From NCBI GenBank assembly GCA_026389675.1, contig JAPLHJ010000127.1:1-5660 (forward strand): DNA of 5,660 nucleotides, in the 5' to 3' direction. The position numbers and the translations under genes were made by a program. The stretch is from Chloroflexota bacterium (lineage in GTDB: Bacteria; Chloroflexota; Dehalococcoidia; GIF9; UBA5629). A model generated the notes under the pieces. It made no database searches. It was not told where the DNA came from and was given only the letters and a program-made list of their open reading frames with translations. Positions 1-5,174 of the stretch are shown in pieces. The first letter of the stretch is position 1, and each line of letters opens with the position of its first letter.

Positions 1-76
1 CATACCACAGCCCAGACAGTTATTTTAATAGGGTCGCCGCGTTTCAGACCGCTTTTCAGCTAATAATAATCATTAA

Positions 77-83
77 GAGGAGA
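77..83 (+). promoter_or_regulatory. Shine-Dalgarno that fixes the crotonase start
   Basis: The purine run GAGGAGA lies 6 nt upstream of the ATG at 90. An in-frame TTG at 84 directly abuts this run, leaving no room for a spacer, so the ATG at 90 is the better start. The reading frame stays open to the left window edge, but the intervening bases (a run of AAT/ATC-type codons) do not look coding. Confidence 0.7.
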
Positions 84-89
84 TTGAAC

Positions 90-866
90 ATGAAATTCGA
101 CAACCTTGCCTGCACAGAGAAGGACGGCATACTGCACGTTAAATTAAACCGCCCTGAGAAAAGAAACGCCATCAGTCCCATGGTATTCTGGGATATTGAG
201 AGGTGCTTCTCGGAAGCCGCCATGCAGCCAAGTATACAGGTTATACTGCTGTCCGGCGAAGGCAAAGGGTTTTCGGCCGGCACCGACCTGACCGCGTTTC
301 AGCCCGGCGGCAGCGCCGTCGATGTCAGGCGGTTCGTCCGCATGGCGCAAAGGGCCTATAACGAGGTGGAACTGGTTGAGAAGGCGGTTATCGCTCTCAT
401 CCACGGGTTCTGCCTGGGCATAGGCTGCGAATTGGCCTTGGCCTGCGATCTGAGGCTGTGCTCGCCGGAAACTGTTTTCAATATCCCCGAGGTTGTCATG
501 GGGCTTATACCCGATGACGGCGCCAGCCAGCGGCTGCCGCGTATCGTAGGAGTGGGCCGGGCCAAGGAGCTTATCCTGACCGGTAAGACCATAGACGCGC
601 AAAAGGCCGAGAAATGGGGCATGGTCAATGAGATCGTTAAGCTTGAAGACCTTGAGAAGACGGGGATTGCCTGGGCAAAAGAGATAGCAGCCAACGGCCC
701 GACCGGTGTTGGCCTGGCCAAGCGCAATATAGATATGAGCATGAGCATGAGCATGGCCGACGGCCTGGAATGCGCCGGGATGGCGCAAAGCCTGGCATTC
801 TCCGATCCCAATTTCATCACCAGGATCCAGCAGCGCATCACGGAGAAGATAAAGAAGAAGCCCTGA
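90..866 (+). CDS. enoyl-CoA hydratase/isomerase (crotonase) family protein
   Basis: This 258-aa protein has the usual single-domain crotonase length. By family it acts on acyl-CoA thioesters in the cytoplasm, most often adding water to a trans-2-enoyl-CoA, though isomerase and other activities share the fold. Visible landmarks are NRPEKRNA at residues 20-27, the first oxyanion-hole segment FSAGTDL at 61-67, the second segment HGFCLGIGCELALACD at 105-120, and IPEVVMGLIPDDGASQRLPR at 132-151. Both glutamates equivalent to the rat hydratase pair (Glu144/Glu164) are present, as E114 and E134, which favours hydratase chemistry. The usual GGG before the first glutamate reads GIG, so the second oxyanion-hole glycine appears to be Ile111. 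A hexanucleotide repeat near 735 encodes Met-Ser repeats at 216-221. The start is ATG 90 with a strong Shine-Dalgarno; queH follows 21 nt after the stop, suggesting an operon. Family is near certain; exact substrate is unknown. Confidence 0.93.
   Translation: MKFDNLACTEKDGILHVKLNRPEKRNAISPMVFWDIERCFSEAAMQPSIQVILLSGEGKGFSAGTDLTAFQPGGSAVDVRRFVRMAQRAYNEVELVEKAVIALIHGFCLGIGCELALACDLRLCSPETVFNIPEVVMGLIPDDGASQRLPRIVGVGRAKELILTGKTIDAQKAEKWGMVNEIVKLEDLEKTGIAWAKEIAANGPTGVGLAKRNIDMSMSMSMADGLECAGMAQSLAFSDPNFITRIQQRITEKIKKKP
735..752 (+). repeat. three perfect ATGAGC hexanucleotide repeats inside the crotonase gene
   Basis: ATGAGC occurs three times in tandem, followed by a degenerate fourth unit ATGGCC. 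It encodes Met-Ser pairs just before the conserved C-terminal helix region. The repeat unit is six bases, so slippage would keep the reading frame and change only the number of Met-Ser pairs. Confidence 0.85.
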
Positions 867-887
867 TAAAACGGCAGGCTGTACCTT

Positions 888-1421
888 ATGAACGTCATCC
901 TGCATATCTGTTGCGGCGTCTGCGCTGCCGGTGCCGCCGATGTGCTTCTGGCAGAGGGGCACAGGGTCACCGGCTACTTCTATAATCCCAATATCTACCC
1001 GGAAGAAGAGTACCGCCTGAGGCTTGAAGTCGCCCGGCGTACCGCGGAAAAGTTAAAATTCGAACTCGCCGCCGGGCCGTATGACGTTGAAAATTGGAAT
1101 GCGCCAACAGCAGAATTGGGTGGCGAACCCGAGGGAGGGGCGCGCTGTTCCATTTGCTACCGAATACGCTTCGAAAAGACGTTCGGTTTTATGCGGGAAA
1201 GGGGGGCCGATGCTTTTACCTCCACCCTGACCATCAGCCCGCATAAACCGGCATCGGAGATCAACCGTATAGGTATGGAGATCGGTGGAGAAAACTTCAT
1301 GGCACGTGACTTCAAGAAGAAGGACGGGTTTAAAAAGGCGGTGGAGATGGCAAGGAATTGGAAGCTTTACCGGCAGAATTACTGCGGGTGTATTTACAGC
1401 CTGCAAGGAGTGCGCAAATGA
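888..1421 (+). CDS. queH: epoxyqueuosine reductase QueH (DUF208 family)
   Basis: This 177-aa protein matches the QueH family, which reduces epoxyqueuosine to queuosine in the wobble position of tRNAs with GUN anticodons. It is the cobalamin-independent alternative to QueG. The N-terminus has HICCGVC at residues 6-12 (C8, C9, C12), then GYFYNPNIYP at 29-38, the middle cysteine pair C87-x-x-C90 in RCSICYRIR, the segment FTSTLTISPHK at 110-120, and the C-terminal YCGC (C166, C168). From the characterised Thermotoga enzyme as I recall it, the equivalents of C8, C9, C87 and C90 hold a [4Fe-4S] cluster and the last pair is redox active. All are intact, so an active enzyme is likely. The start ATG 888 has only a weak upstream GGCAGG, so translation may lean on the gene 21 nt upstream. 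The stop overlaps the next start as ATGA. Confidence 0.94.
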   Translation: MNVILHICCGVCAAGAADVLLAEGHRVTGYFYNPNIYPEEEYRLRLEVARRTAEKLKFELAAGPYDVENWNAPTAELGGEPEGGARCSICYRIRFEKTFGFMRERGADAFTSTLTISPHKPASEINRIGMEIGGENFMARDFKKKDGFKKAVEMARNWKLYRQNYCGCIYSLQGVRK

Positions 1422-1981
1422 GCAGATGGCCCAATCATGAAGAAGCCGAAAGTATAATGAACGAGTGGGTATCCAATGTCAACCTGAAAAAGCACGCCTG
1501 GGCGGTCGAGGCTGCCCTGCGCGCTTACGCATCCCGCTATGGCGCAGACCCTGAGCAGTGGGGAACAGTTGGCCTTTTACACGATTTCGATTACGAGAGA
1601 TACCCTGATCTCAAAGACCATCCCTTCAAGGGCGCGGAGTGGTTGAAAAGCCAGGGATATGCGGATGAGTTAGCGGAGGGCGTCCTTGCTCATGCCGATC
1701 ATACCGGCGTGCTCAGGGACACAGACCTGAAAAAGGCTATTTACGCCGTGGACGAACTCACCGGCCTGGTGGTAGCGGTAGCGTTAACCCGCCCCACTAA
1801 AAAGCTGGCGGACGTCACTGTCGAGGCCGTGATGAAGAAATGGAAAGCGAAGTCTTTCGCCGCCGGGGTGAACCGCCAGGAAATTGAGAAAGGCGCGGAA
1901 GAGTTGGGCATACCGCTTAAAGAGCATGTGGATATCGTTTTAACAGCCATGCAGGGGATCAGCGATAATCTGGGGCTTTAA
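1418..1981 (+). CDS. HD-domain phosphohydrolase
   Basis: This 187-aa protein carries the HD superfamily metal-binding pattern: H26 in KKHAWAVE, the H55-D56 doublet in GLLHDFDYERYP, H92 in AHADHTG with H95 nearby, and D112 in YAVDELTG. HD proteins are metal-dependent phosphohydrolases, often acting on nucleotides. The C-terminal half (ALTRPTKKLADV, KKWKAKSFAAGVNR, IEKGAEELG) resembles a conserved family of roughly 190-aa HD hydrolases seen in Clostridia and Chloroflexi whose substrate I do not know. The start at 1418 is chosen because AAGGAG at 1405-1410 sits 7 nt upstream and the ATG overlaps the queH stop (ATGA), giving translational coupling. An in-frame ATG 60 nt further upstream, inside queH, lacks this support. 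HD class is confident; substrate is unknown. Confidence 0.9.
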   Translation: MSRWPNHEEAESIMNEWVSNVNLKKHAWAVEAALRAYASRYGADPEQWGTVGLLHDFDYERYPDLKDHPFKGAEWLKSQGYADELAEGVLAHADHTGVLRDTDLKKAIYAVDELTGLVVAVALTRPTKKLADVTVEAVMKKWKAKSFAAGVNRQEIEKGAEELGIPLKEHVDIVLTAMQGISDNLGL

Positions 1982-2058
1982 AATGGAAACCCAATCTCCG
2001 GTAGCTGTACTTATATCAGTTCTAACTCAAAAGGTGGTACACTTAGGTAGGTCAGGTT

Positions 2059-2397
2059 ATGGATAGAAGAAAGACACTCATTAATGAATACAAGCAGGGG
2101 AAAATCATTGGCGGAATATACAGAGTAACGAATACACGCAATGGGATGTATTTGCTGGACCATGCCACTAACCTTCAATCGAAGCAAAACAGCTTCAATT
2201 TCATGGTCTCTTCCGGTTCTTGTTTAGACTACAGACTGAAAGAGGATTTGACAGCGTTTGGAGACAAGGCGTTTATCTTTGAGATACTTGAGGCACTCGA
2301 GAAAAAGAAAGAGCAGACCCGGGATGAGTTCGTAGATGATTTGAAAATGCTCGAGCAACTGTGGAGTGAAAAATTAGATTCATCAACGAGATACTGA
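2059..2397 (+). CDS. degenerate GIY-YIG nuclease-like protein
   Basis: This 112-aa protein resembles a family of small GIY-YIG-like proteins. The first motif is intact as GGIYRVTNTRNG at residues 18-29. The second, normally YIG or YVG, reads Y31-L32-L33, and the following conserved stretch (usually an arginine helix near a NRH-type motif) reads SKQNSFNF at 41-48 without the catalytic arginine. The C-terminal half, with LKEDLTAFGDKAFIFEILE at 60-78 and DDLKMLEQLWSEKL at 93-106, matches the usual ending of this family, where a glutamate of the FEILE segment (E75 or E78) would bind metal. Missing G and R suggest that nuclease activity is reduced or lost. By eye the gene is more AT-rich than its upstream neighbours, has only a weak AGG upstream of ATG 2059, and stands alone, convergent with the next gene. 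Recent transfer is possible. Family assignment is moderately sure; function is unknown. Confidence 0.72.
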   Translation: MDRRKTLINEYKQGKIIGGIYRVTNTRNGMYLLDHATNLQSKQNSFNFMVSSGSCLDYRLKEDLTAFGDKAFIFEILEALEKKKEQTRDEFVDDLKMLEQLWSEKLDSSTRY

Positions 2398-2532
2398 GCC
2401 TTGGCAATCGCTATCAAATTCTTAGTTTCGCCCCTTTTACCTACCCCAATATTTATACCACAGGACTACCTGTTCAACAATAGATTGCAAACCGTAGTCT
2501 TTAGTAGTTTAGACAGCCCGTGACAGCCGTTG

Positions 2533-2772
2533 CTACGTAACGCGGATTGTTTGACAGGTAAGGGTGCGCTCAATGCCCTCAACCTTGTGAAGATGTCCGG
2601 TGATAAGCTTGCCAAGGGAGTCAACGGAGTCGCCTTCTACTTCTGCGATGATATCATAGGGTCCCATTACAGCATCCACAGATTTGACACCGTCGAGCTT
2701 CTTAAGTTCGTTGAGTACTTTTTTAGCCTGGCCTACTGACGTGGTGACGAGTACAAAAGCTTTGGCTACCAT
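2533..2772 (-). CDS. stand-alone Lrp/AsnC ligand-binding (RAM) domain protein
   Basis: This 79-aa protein consists only of the ligand-sensing domain of Lrp/AsnC regulators (the RAM fold), with no DNA-binding helix-turn-helix. The family pattern is clear: an initial strand KAFVLVTTSVGQ at residues 4-15, a helix with VLNELKKLDGV at 19-29, the signature GPYDIIAEVEG at 37-47, and the C-terminal EGIERTLTCQTIRV at 65-78. Such short proteins are common in archaea and Chloroflexi. They assemble as dimers or higher oligomers, may bind amino acids, and could modulate full-length Lrp partners. The start ATG is preceded by GGGGGTGAT, a good Shine-Dalgarno match. The gene is monocistronic on the minus strand with a leader of up to about 110 nt. 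The domain is certain; ligand and partner are unknown. Confidence 0.9.
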   Translation of the reverse strand: MVAKAFVLVTTSVGQAKKVLNELKKLDGVKSVDAVMGPYDIIAEVEGDSVDSLGKLITGHLHKVEGIERTLTCQTIRVT

Positions 2773-3056
2773 AGTATCACCCCCATATTTTCAGACTTTA
2801 GCTCACATCGTTAGCTTTGCTCGTTACTATTGCCTCAAATTCCATGCGCCCTCTTCACTTTCACGAATATGTCTTATGCTCGTATTAAAATTATACGCCT
2901 TTCGTGGGACGTATACACTAAGCCAGATTGTGATTCGGCACACTGATCATCGTATTATTAAGCTAATTAGCGCCGGCTGAACTTTTATTCTATTACATTT
3001 CGTGTGATTTTACATAAATTTTCTTCAAACTTAAATATTTCTTAATAATTTAATCG

Positions 3057-3073
3057 TATAATAGACATATAAT
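3057..3073 (+). promoter_or_regulatory. twin TATAAT -10 boxes before the membrane-protein gene
   Basis: Two perfect -10 hexamers, TATAAT at 3057-3062 and again at 3068-3073, lie 11 bp apart, about one helical turn, within an AT-rich tract. No good TTGACA-like -35 is found at 16-18 bp from either box. The downstream box would give a start point near 3080 and a leader of about 27 nt before ATG 3107. A promoter here is plausible, but which box is used is not resolved. Confidence 0.5.
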
Positions 3074-3092
3074 AAAGTAGAATCAGCTAAAA

Positions 3093-3097
3093 AGGAG
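3093..3097 (+). promoter_or_regulatory. Shine-Dalgarno that chooses between two in-frame ATGs
   Basis: AGGAG lies immediately before an in-frame ATG at 3098 and 9 nt before a second in-frame ATG at 3107. The first is too close for ribosome loading, so 3107 is the probable start and the three extra residues are not translated. Confidence 0.7.
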
Positions 3098-3106
3098 ATG
3101 CACAAT

Positions 3107-3508
3107 ATGCAAAAACCATGGATGCCGGTTGTTGCTGGACTTCTGGATATAGTATCGGGCGCTTTGGGCATAATCGCCGGTTTATTTATGTCCCTGCGCG
3201 TACTCGGCCTAAGAGCGGCCCATGCTGCTGCCGGGGTCGCTCCCGGGGTCGCCCCCAGGGTAGGCCCGCATGCAGGAAATTTTCCTCAAATGCCGCACCT
3301 GTTTTTCCCCGGCATGGGTATAGCGTTTGGCATAGCGCTGTTAGTCATCGGCGTGCTGGCGATAGTCGGCGGTGTTTACGCCTTGAGATTAAAGGCCTGG
3401 GGTTTGGCGCTCGCCGGCTCCATTGGCGCTGTGATAACCGGACCTGTCATAGGTCTACTGGCATTGATATTCACGGTGCTGGGCCACGAGGATTTCCGGA
3501 AGCCGTAA
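3107..3508 (+). CDS. small integral membrane protein, function unknown
   Basis: This is a 133-aa hydrophobic protein. Predicted by eye, membrane segments lie at about residues 6-30, 69-93 and 98-125. The first is followed by an Ala/Pro/His-rich loop of about 38 residues containing three GVAP-like tetrapeptides (residues 43-54). The pattern of RLKAWGLALAGSIGAV entering the last segment, then a C-terminal GHEDF just after the membrane, recalls small bacterial membrane proteins of the DUF4064 type, where a short soluble tail follows the last helix; that resemblance is only by feel. There is no catalytic motif or Sec-cleavable signal that I can recognise. It is transcribed alone and is convergent with the minus-strand operon ending at 3627. 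The gene is real, judging by a good Shine-Dalgarno, promoter boxes and consistent hydrophobic periodicity; the role is unknown. Confidence 0.82.
   Translation: MQKPWMPVVAGLLDIVSGALGIIAGLFMSLRVLGLRAAHAAAGVAPGVAPRVGPHAGNFPQMPHLFFPGMGIAFGIALLVIGVLAIVGGVYALRLKAWGLALAGSIGAVITGPVIGLLALIFTVLGHEDFRKP
3233..3268 (+). repeat. 12-bp degenerate tandem repeat, three units
   Basis: Units GGGGTCGCTCCC, GGGGTCGCCCCC and AGGGTAGGCCCG follow one another without gaps and encode GVAP, GVAP and RVGP in the loop between the first two membrane segments. The first two units differ at one base, which suggests local duplication. Confidence 0.75.
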
Positions 3509-3626
3509 AATCCTATATAACCGCCCTGTTGCCTGAAAGGTTTTATCCCCCGGGCGCACCTGAACCTGAAGGAACGCCCCTACGAGAGCTGAGGTAGCTT
3601 GAGTAGGGAATAGGCCAGTCTAAAGC

Positions 3627-3833
3627 TCAGCGCTGCTTTTTATCCCGGTGAGCAATAAACCGCTGGATAGACCGGTCATAGGTGCGTTCGATCTCGGCCG
3701 GGAAATAGCACGCAGGCAGTTCGCCGGATTCCCTGTGGTACCTTATGCATTCACAACACAGGCCCTTGCGCGAGCACGGCTCATAAGTGCAATTGCATCC
3801 CGCCCTGTTTTCACCCGTTTTACATTCTCTCAT
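3627..3833 (-). CDS. cysteine-rich small protein, DUF6485-like
   Basis: This 68-aa protein is the last gene of the minus-strand operon. It has seven cysteines in a tight N-terminal half: C4, C13, C15, C20, C26, C27 and C29, with an eighth at C42. The core CNCTYEPCSRKGLCCECI (13-30), then RYHRESGELPACYFP (31-45) and TYDRSIQRFI (51-60), matches a conserved small-protein family I recognise as DUF6485, which is probably metal binding but has no established function that I know of. The start is the ATG at 3833, 23 nt after the dCMP deaminase stop, with AGATAGG about 8 nt upstream. The frame extends further upstream within the deaminase gene, but that part is antisense-like noise and lacks family similarity. 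Spacing implies cotranscription with the kinase and deaminase. Family is fairly sure; function unknown. Confidence 0.85.
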   Translation of the reverse strand: MRECKTGENRAGCNCTYEPCSRKGLCCECIRYHRESGELPACYFPAEIERTYDRSIQRFIAHRDKKQR

Positions 3834-3856
3834 CTCGATTTGCCTATCTTTATTCG

Positions 3857-4339
3857 CTAATCCAGGTTCTGTATCTGTAAAAGCGGCTTCGGCTGCACGT
3901 CGAACTTTATGCCGGCCTCTTTGAAAAGGTCTAAAAAGCCGTCGTCCGCATATTTGCCGAAGGTTATGAAGCGCTTGATGCGCGCGTTGGCCAGCATCTT
4001 GGCGCAGAGTATGCAGGGAGAGTGAGTGCAATATATTGCGGCGCCCTCCAGGCTTACGCCATGAAGGGAAGCCTGGATGATGGCATTCTGTTCGGCGTGG
4101 ATACCCCGGCAGATCTCGTGCCGGGTGCCCGACGGAATATTCAGTTCGTCTCTCAGGCAGCCAAGCTCAAGGCAGTCCCTGACCCCGGCAGCAGCGCCGT
4201 TATAGCCGGTCGACAAAATATGTTTATTCTTGACGGCTACGGCACCCACATGATGCCGCCGGCAGGTCGCCCGCTCCGCCACCACCGAGGCGATTTTGAG
4301 GAAGTACTCGTCCAGCGACGGCCTTTTTATCTCTTTCAC
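3857..4339 (-). CDS. dCMP deaminase (ComEB-type, cytidine/deoxycytidylate deaminase family)
   Basis: This 160-aa protein is a full-length deoxycytidylate deaminase, which converts dCMP to dUMP and so feeds dTMP synthesis. The zinc-site motifs are complete: H81-A82-E83 in IHAEQNAI, with E83 as proton shuttle, and P108-C109-x-x-C112 in HSPCILCAKML. The N-terminal RPSLDEYFLKIASVVAERATC and the VGAVAVKNKHILSTGYNG segment at 31-48 are typical of the ComEB/dCMP deaminase group rather than of cytidine or tRNA adenosine deaminases. C56, C61, H74 and C77, in the inserted segment between 52 and 79, could form the second, structural zinc site seen in some members. The start is GTG at 4339, overlapping the kinase stop as GTGA, with AAAGGT about 7 nt upstream, so the two genes are translationally coupled. 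Enzyme class is very likely; whether it is allosterically controlled by dCTP/dTTP cannot be read here. Confidence 0.93.
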   Translation of the reverse strand: MKEIKRPSLDEYFLKIASVVAERATCRRHHVGAVAVKNKHILSTGYNGAAAGVRDCLELGCLRDELNIPSGTRHEICRGIHAEQNAIIQASLHGVSLEGAAIYCTHSPCILCAKMLANARIKRFITFGKYADDGFLDLFKEAGIKFDVQPKPLLQIQNLD

Positions 4340-4878
4340 TTCAATACCTTTATTATATTATTGGCCTGTTCGAGCAGCGAGTCCAGCGACGTAGAGTTAT
4401 TGATAGTGAAATCGGCCATGGCTATCGGCCCACCCTTATTGACATTTTCGATTTCCGCGCAATCGCGCGCCGAGGCCTCGCCCGCGGTCAACGGCCTCAC
4501 CGTTCGGCTGCTTAACCTTGCATGGCGCAGTGCCGGCGGAGACCACACGGCCACTAGCTTCAAACCTCGGCCCAGCTTATCTTTGAGAAATTTATATTCT
4601 TCCCATGAGTACAACCCGTCAATCACCACGTTTGATCTTTTCAAGGCGGACTCGATGCGGGGCAAATTGAGGATAGCATAGGCGGCCATGCCGTGTTGCC
4701 TCCTTAGTTCCTCCCTGGCCGTCCTCTCATTTTCTTCCGACAATTTCAGTCCGCGCTTTTTTACTTCCTCATCGGTGATATCGCCGAACCTGACCTTGTA
4801 ATAGCCGCCGGATTCAAAGACCCGGGCAACCTCGGATTTACCCGAGCCCGGCATACCTACGAGCGCTATTACATTCAT
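4336..4878 (-). CDS. UPF0200-type P-loop kinase-like protein (AAA_18 / dephospho-CoA-kinase-like)
   Basis: This 180-aa protein has a perfect Walker A, GMPGSGKSE at residues 8-16, followed by the pattern VRFGDITDEEVKKRGL (29-44), EELRRQHGM (56-64), a Walker B-like strand NVVIDGLYSWEE (83-94), and a late ARDCAEIENVNKGGP segment before ADFTINN. This order matches archaeal UPF0200 proteins such as MJ1399, which are related to nucleoside monophosphate and dephospho-CoA kinases but have no settled substrate. The protein is cytoplasmic and lacks membrane segments. It is the first gene of the operon; its ATG at 4878 has only a weak GCGG upstream, while a strong promoter lies 40-70 nt away. Coupling to a dCMP deaminase suggests a deoxynucleotide substrate or a regulatory role (inference). 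It could also be annotated as a dephospho-CoA kinase-like or generic AAA family ATPase; it is not the housekeeping CoaE by sequence. Confidence 0.85.
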   Translation of the reverse strand: MNVIALVGMPGSGKSEVARVFESGGYYKVRFGDITDEEVKKRGLKLSEENERTAREELRRQHGMAAYAILNLPRIESALKRSNVVIDGLYSWEEYKFLKDKLGRGLKLVAVWSPPALRHARLSSRTVRPLTAGEASARDCAEIENVNKGGPIAMADFTINNSTSLDSLLEQANNIIKVLK

Positions 4879-4920
4879 CCGCGTTTCAAGCTTTACCTAC
4901 GATTTAATTCCAGGTGCACA

Positions 4921-4950
4921 ATTATAGAGAATTGAGGCTTCTCCTGGCAA
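4921..4950 (-). promoter_or_regulatory. sigma70-type promoter of the kinase/deaminase operon
   Basis: Read on the minus strand, TTGCCA at 4950-4945 (5 of 6 to TTGACA) is followed by an 18-bp spacer and a perfect TATAAT at 4926-4921. Transcription would begin near 4914, giving a leader of about 36 nt before the kinase ATG at 4878. This is the best explanation for expression of all three minus-strand genes. Confidence 0.72.
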
Positions 4951-5040
4951 AGGACAAATCAGGGTTTAATCTCAATTTCCCTGCAGTAAAAGGATGCCAT
5001 TTTTTACCTTTGATTCGCCTTCAATGCCGGGATAGGGAAC

Positions 5041-5094
5041 TTTTTACGACAATCGCCTGTATAATTTTTACGATATTTTACAGGATTTTTACGA
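5041..5094 (+). repeat. three direct copies of TTTTTACGA
   Basis: Identical 9-mers start at 5041, 5065 and 5086, so the spacings are 24 and 21 bp, close to two turns of DNA. A shorter match, TTTTTAC, starts at 5001. They sit between two divergent promoters, 50-105 bp upstream of the zinc-ribbon -35 box, a usual position for an activator or cooperative repressor. No matching regulator gene is visible. The background is T-rich, which weakens the case somewhat. Confidence 0.6.
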
Positions 5095-5145
5095 TCACTT
5101 TGGTGGTTTTTGAGGTTTTATAGCTGTTTGAATCTGCCCGCCCAC

Positions 5146-5174
5146 TTGACAAGCTTAAAACAATGGTCTATTCT
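5146..5174 (+). promoter_or_regulatory. sigma70-type promoter of the zinc-ribbon gene
   Basis: A perfect -35, TTGACA at 5146-5151, is followed by a 17-bp spacer and TATTCT at 5169-5174 (4 of 6 to consensus). The start point would fall near 5181, leaving a leader of about 20 nt that contains the strong Shine-Dalgarno AGGAGGT at 5189-5195. This is the clearest promoter in the window. Confidence 0.8.

Larger units (their letters stand above)
2773..3106. other. divergent AT-rich intergenic region
   Basis: This spacer separates the minus-strand RAM gene from the plus-strand membrane protein. On the minus strand a consensus TATAAT lies at 2895-2890, but no convincing -35 sits 16-18 nt before it. 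GCTAATTAGC at 2962-2971 is a perfect 10-bp palindrome and TGATCA at 2944-2949 another short one; either could be an operator, but neither is repeated. From about 2985 the sequence becomes very AT-rich and ends in the twin TATAAT boxes annotated separately. I see no tRNA-like fold and no convincing coding sequence. Confidence 0.6.

Noticed and set aside
1..63. Possible tail of an upstream plus-strand gene ending with TAA at 61-63
   Set aside because: Twenty open codons is too little to distinguish coding from chance, and I recognise no family in the translation. The crotonase frame is also open to the left edge, so neither can be preferred as an upstream gene.
144..962. Long minus-strand open frame (272 codons) opposite the crotonase
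   Set aside because: It lies entirely antisense to a well-recognised enzyme gene and its start of queH, and its translation has no family features; it is a by-product of GC-rich codon use.
1983..2066. 27-codon open frame starting just after the HD gene stop
   Set aside because: No convincing ribosome site, overlap with the next gene's start, and no recognisable sequence.
2398..2532. Terminator between the convergent GIY-YIG and RAM genes
   Set aside because: The best hairpin (ACAGG-ACTA-CCTGT, 2460-2473) has only five pairs and no T-run on either side, so no terminator is called.
2798..2845. 15-codon minus-strand frame that could be a leader peptide before the RAM gene
   Set aside because: The GAGGG upstream is too close to the ATG, there are no repeated regulatory codons, and no attenuator-like hairpin pair follows.
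2684..2980. 98-codon plus-strand open frame over the RAM gene start and spacer
   Set aside because: Antisense to the RAM coding region, then running through AT-rich non-coding sequence; no Shine-Dalgarno or family resemblance.
3551..3580. Hairpin GGGCG...CGCCC between the convergent membrane protein gene and the Cys-rich gene
   Set aside because: A five-pair stem with an 18-nt loop and no T-run is too weak to call as a terminator.
3118..3597. 159-codon plus-strand frame overlapping the membrane protein gene and longer than it
   Set aside because: Its translation is rich in R, C and P without structure, whereas the other frame gives regular membrane helices and has the ribosome site.
4022..4681. 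219-codon plus-strand open frame opposite the deaminase and kinase genes
   Set aside because: It is antisense to two recognisable enzyme genes and shows no family features.
3627..4950. Calling the kinase/deaminase operon a phage-defence system outright
   Set aside because: No phage, toxin or other defence gene is nearby, the deaminase looks like ordinary ComEB-type dCMP deaminase, and the resemblance to DcdV is only in domain order; kept as a hypothesis only.
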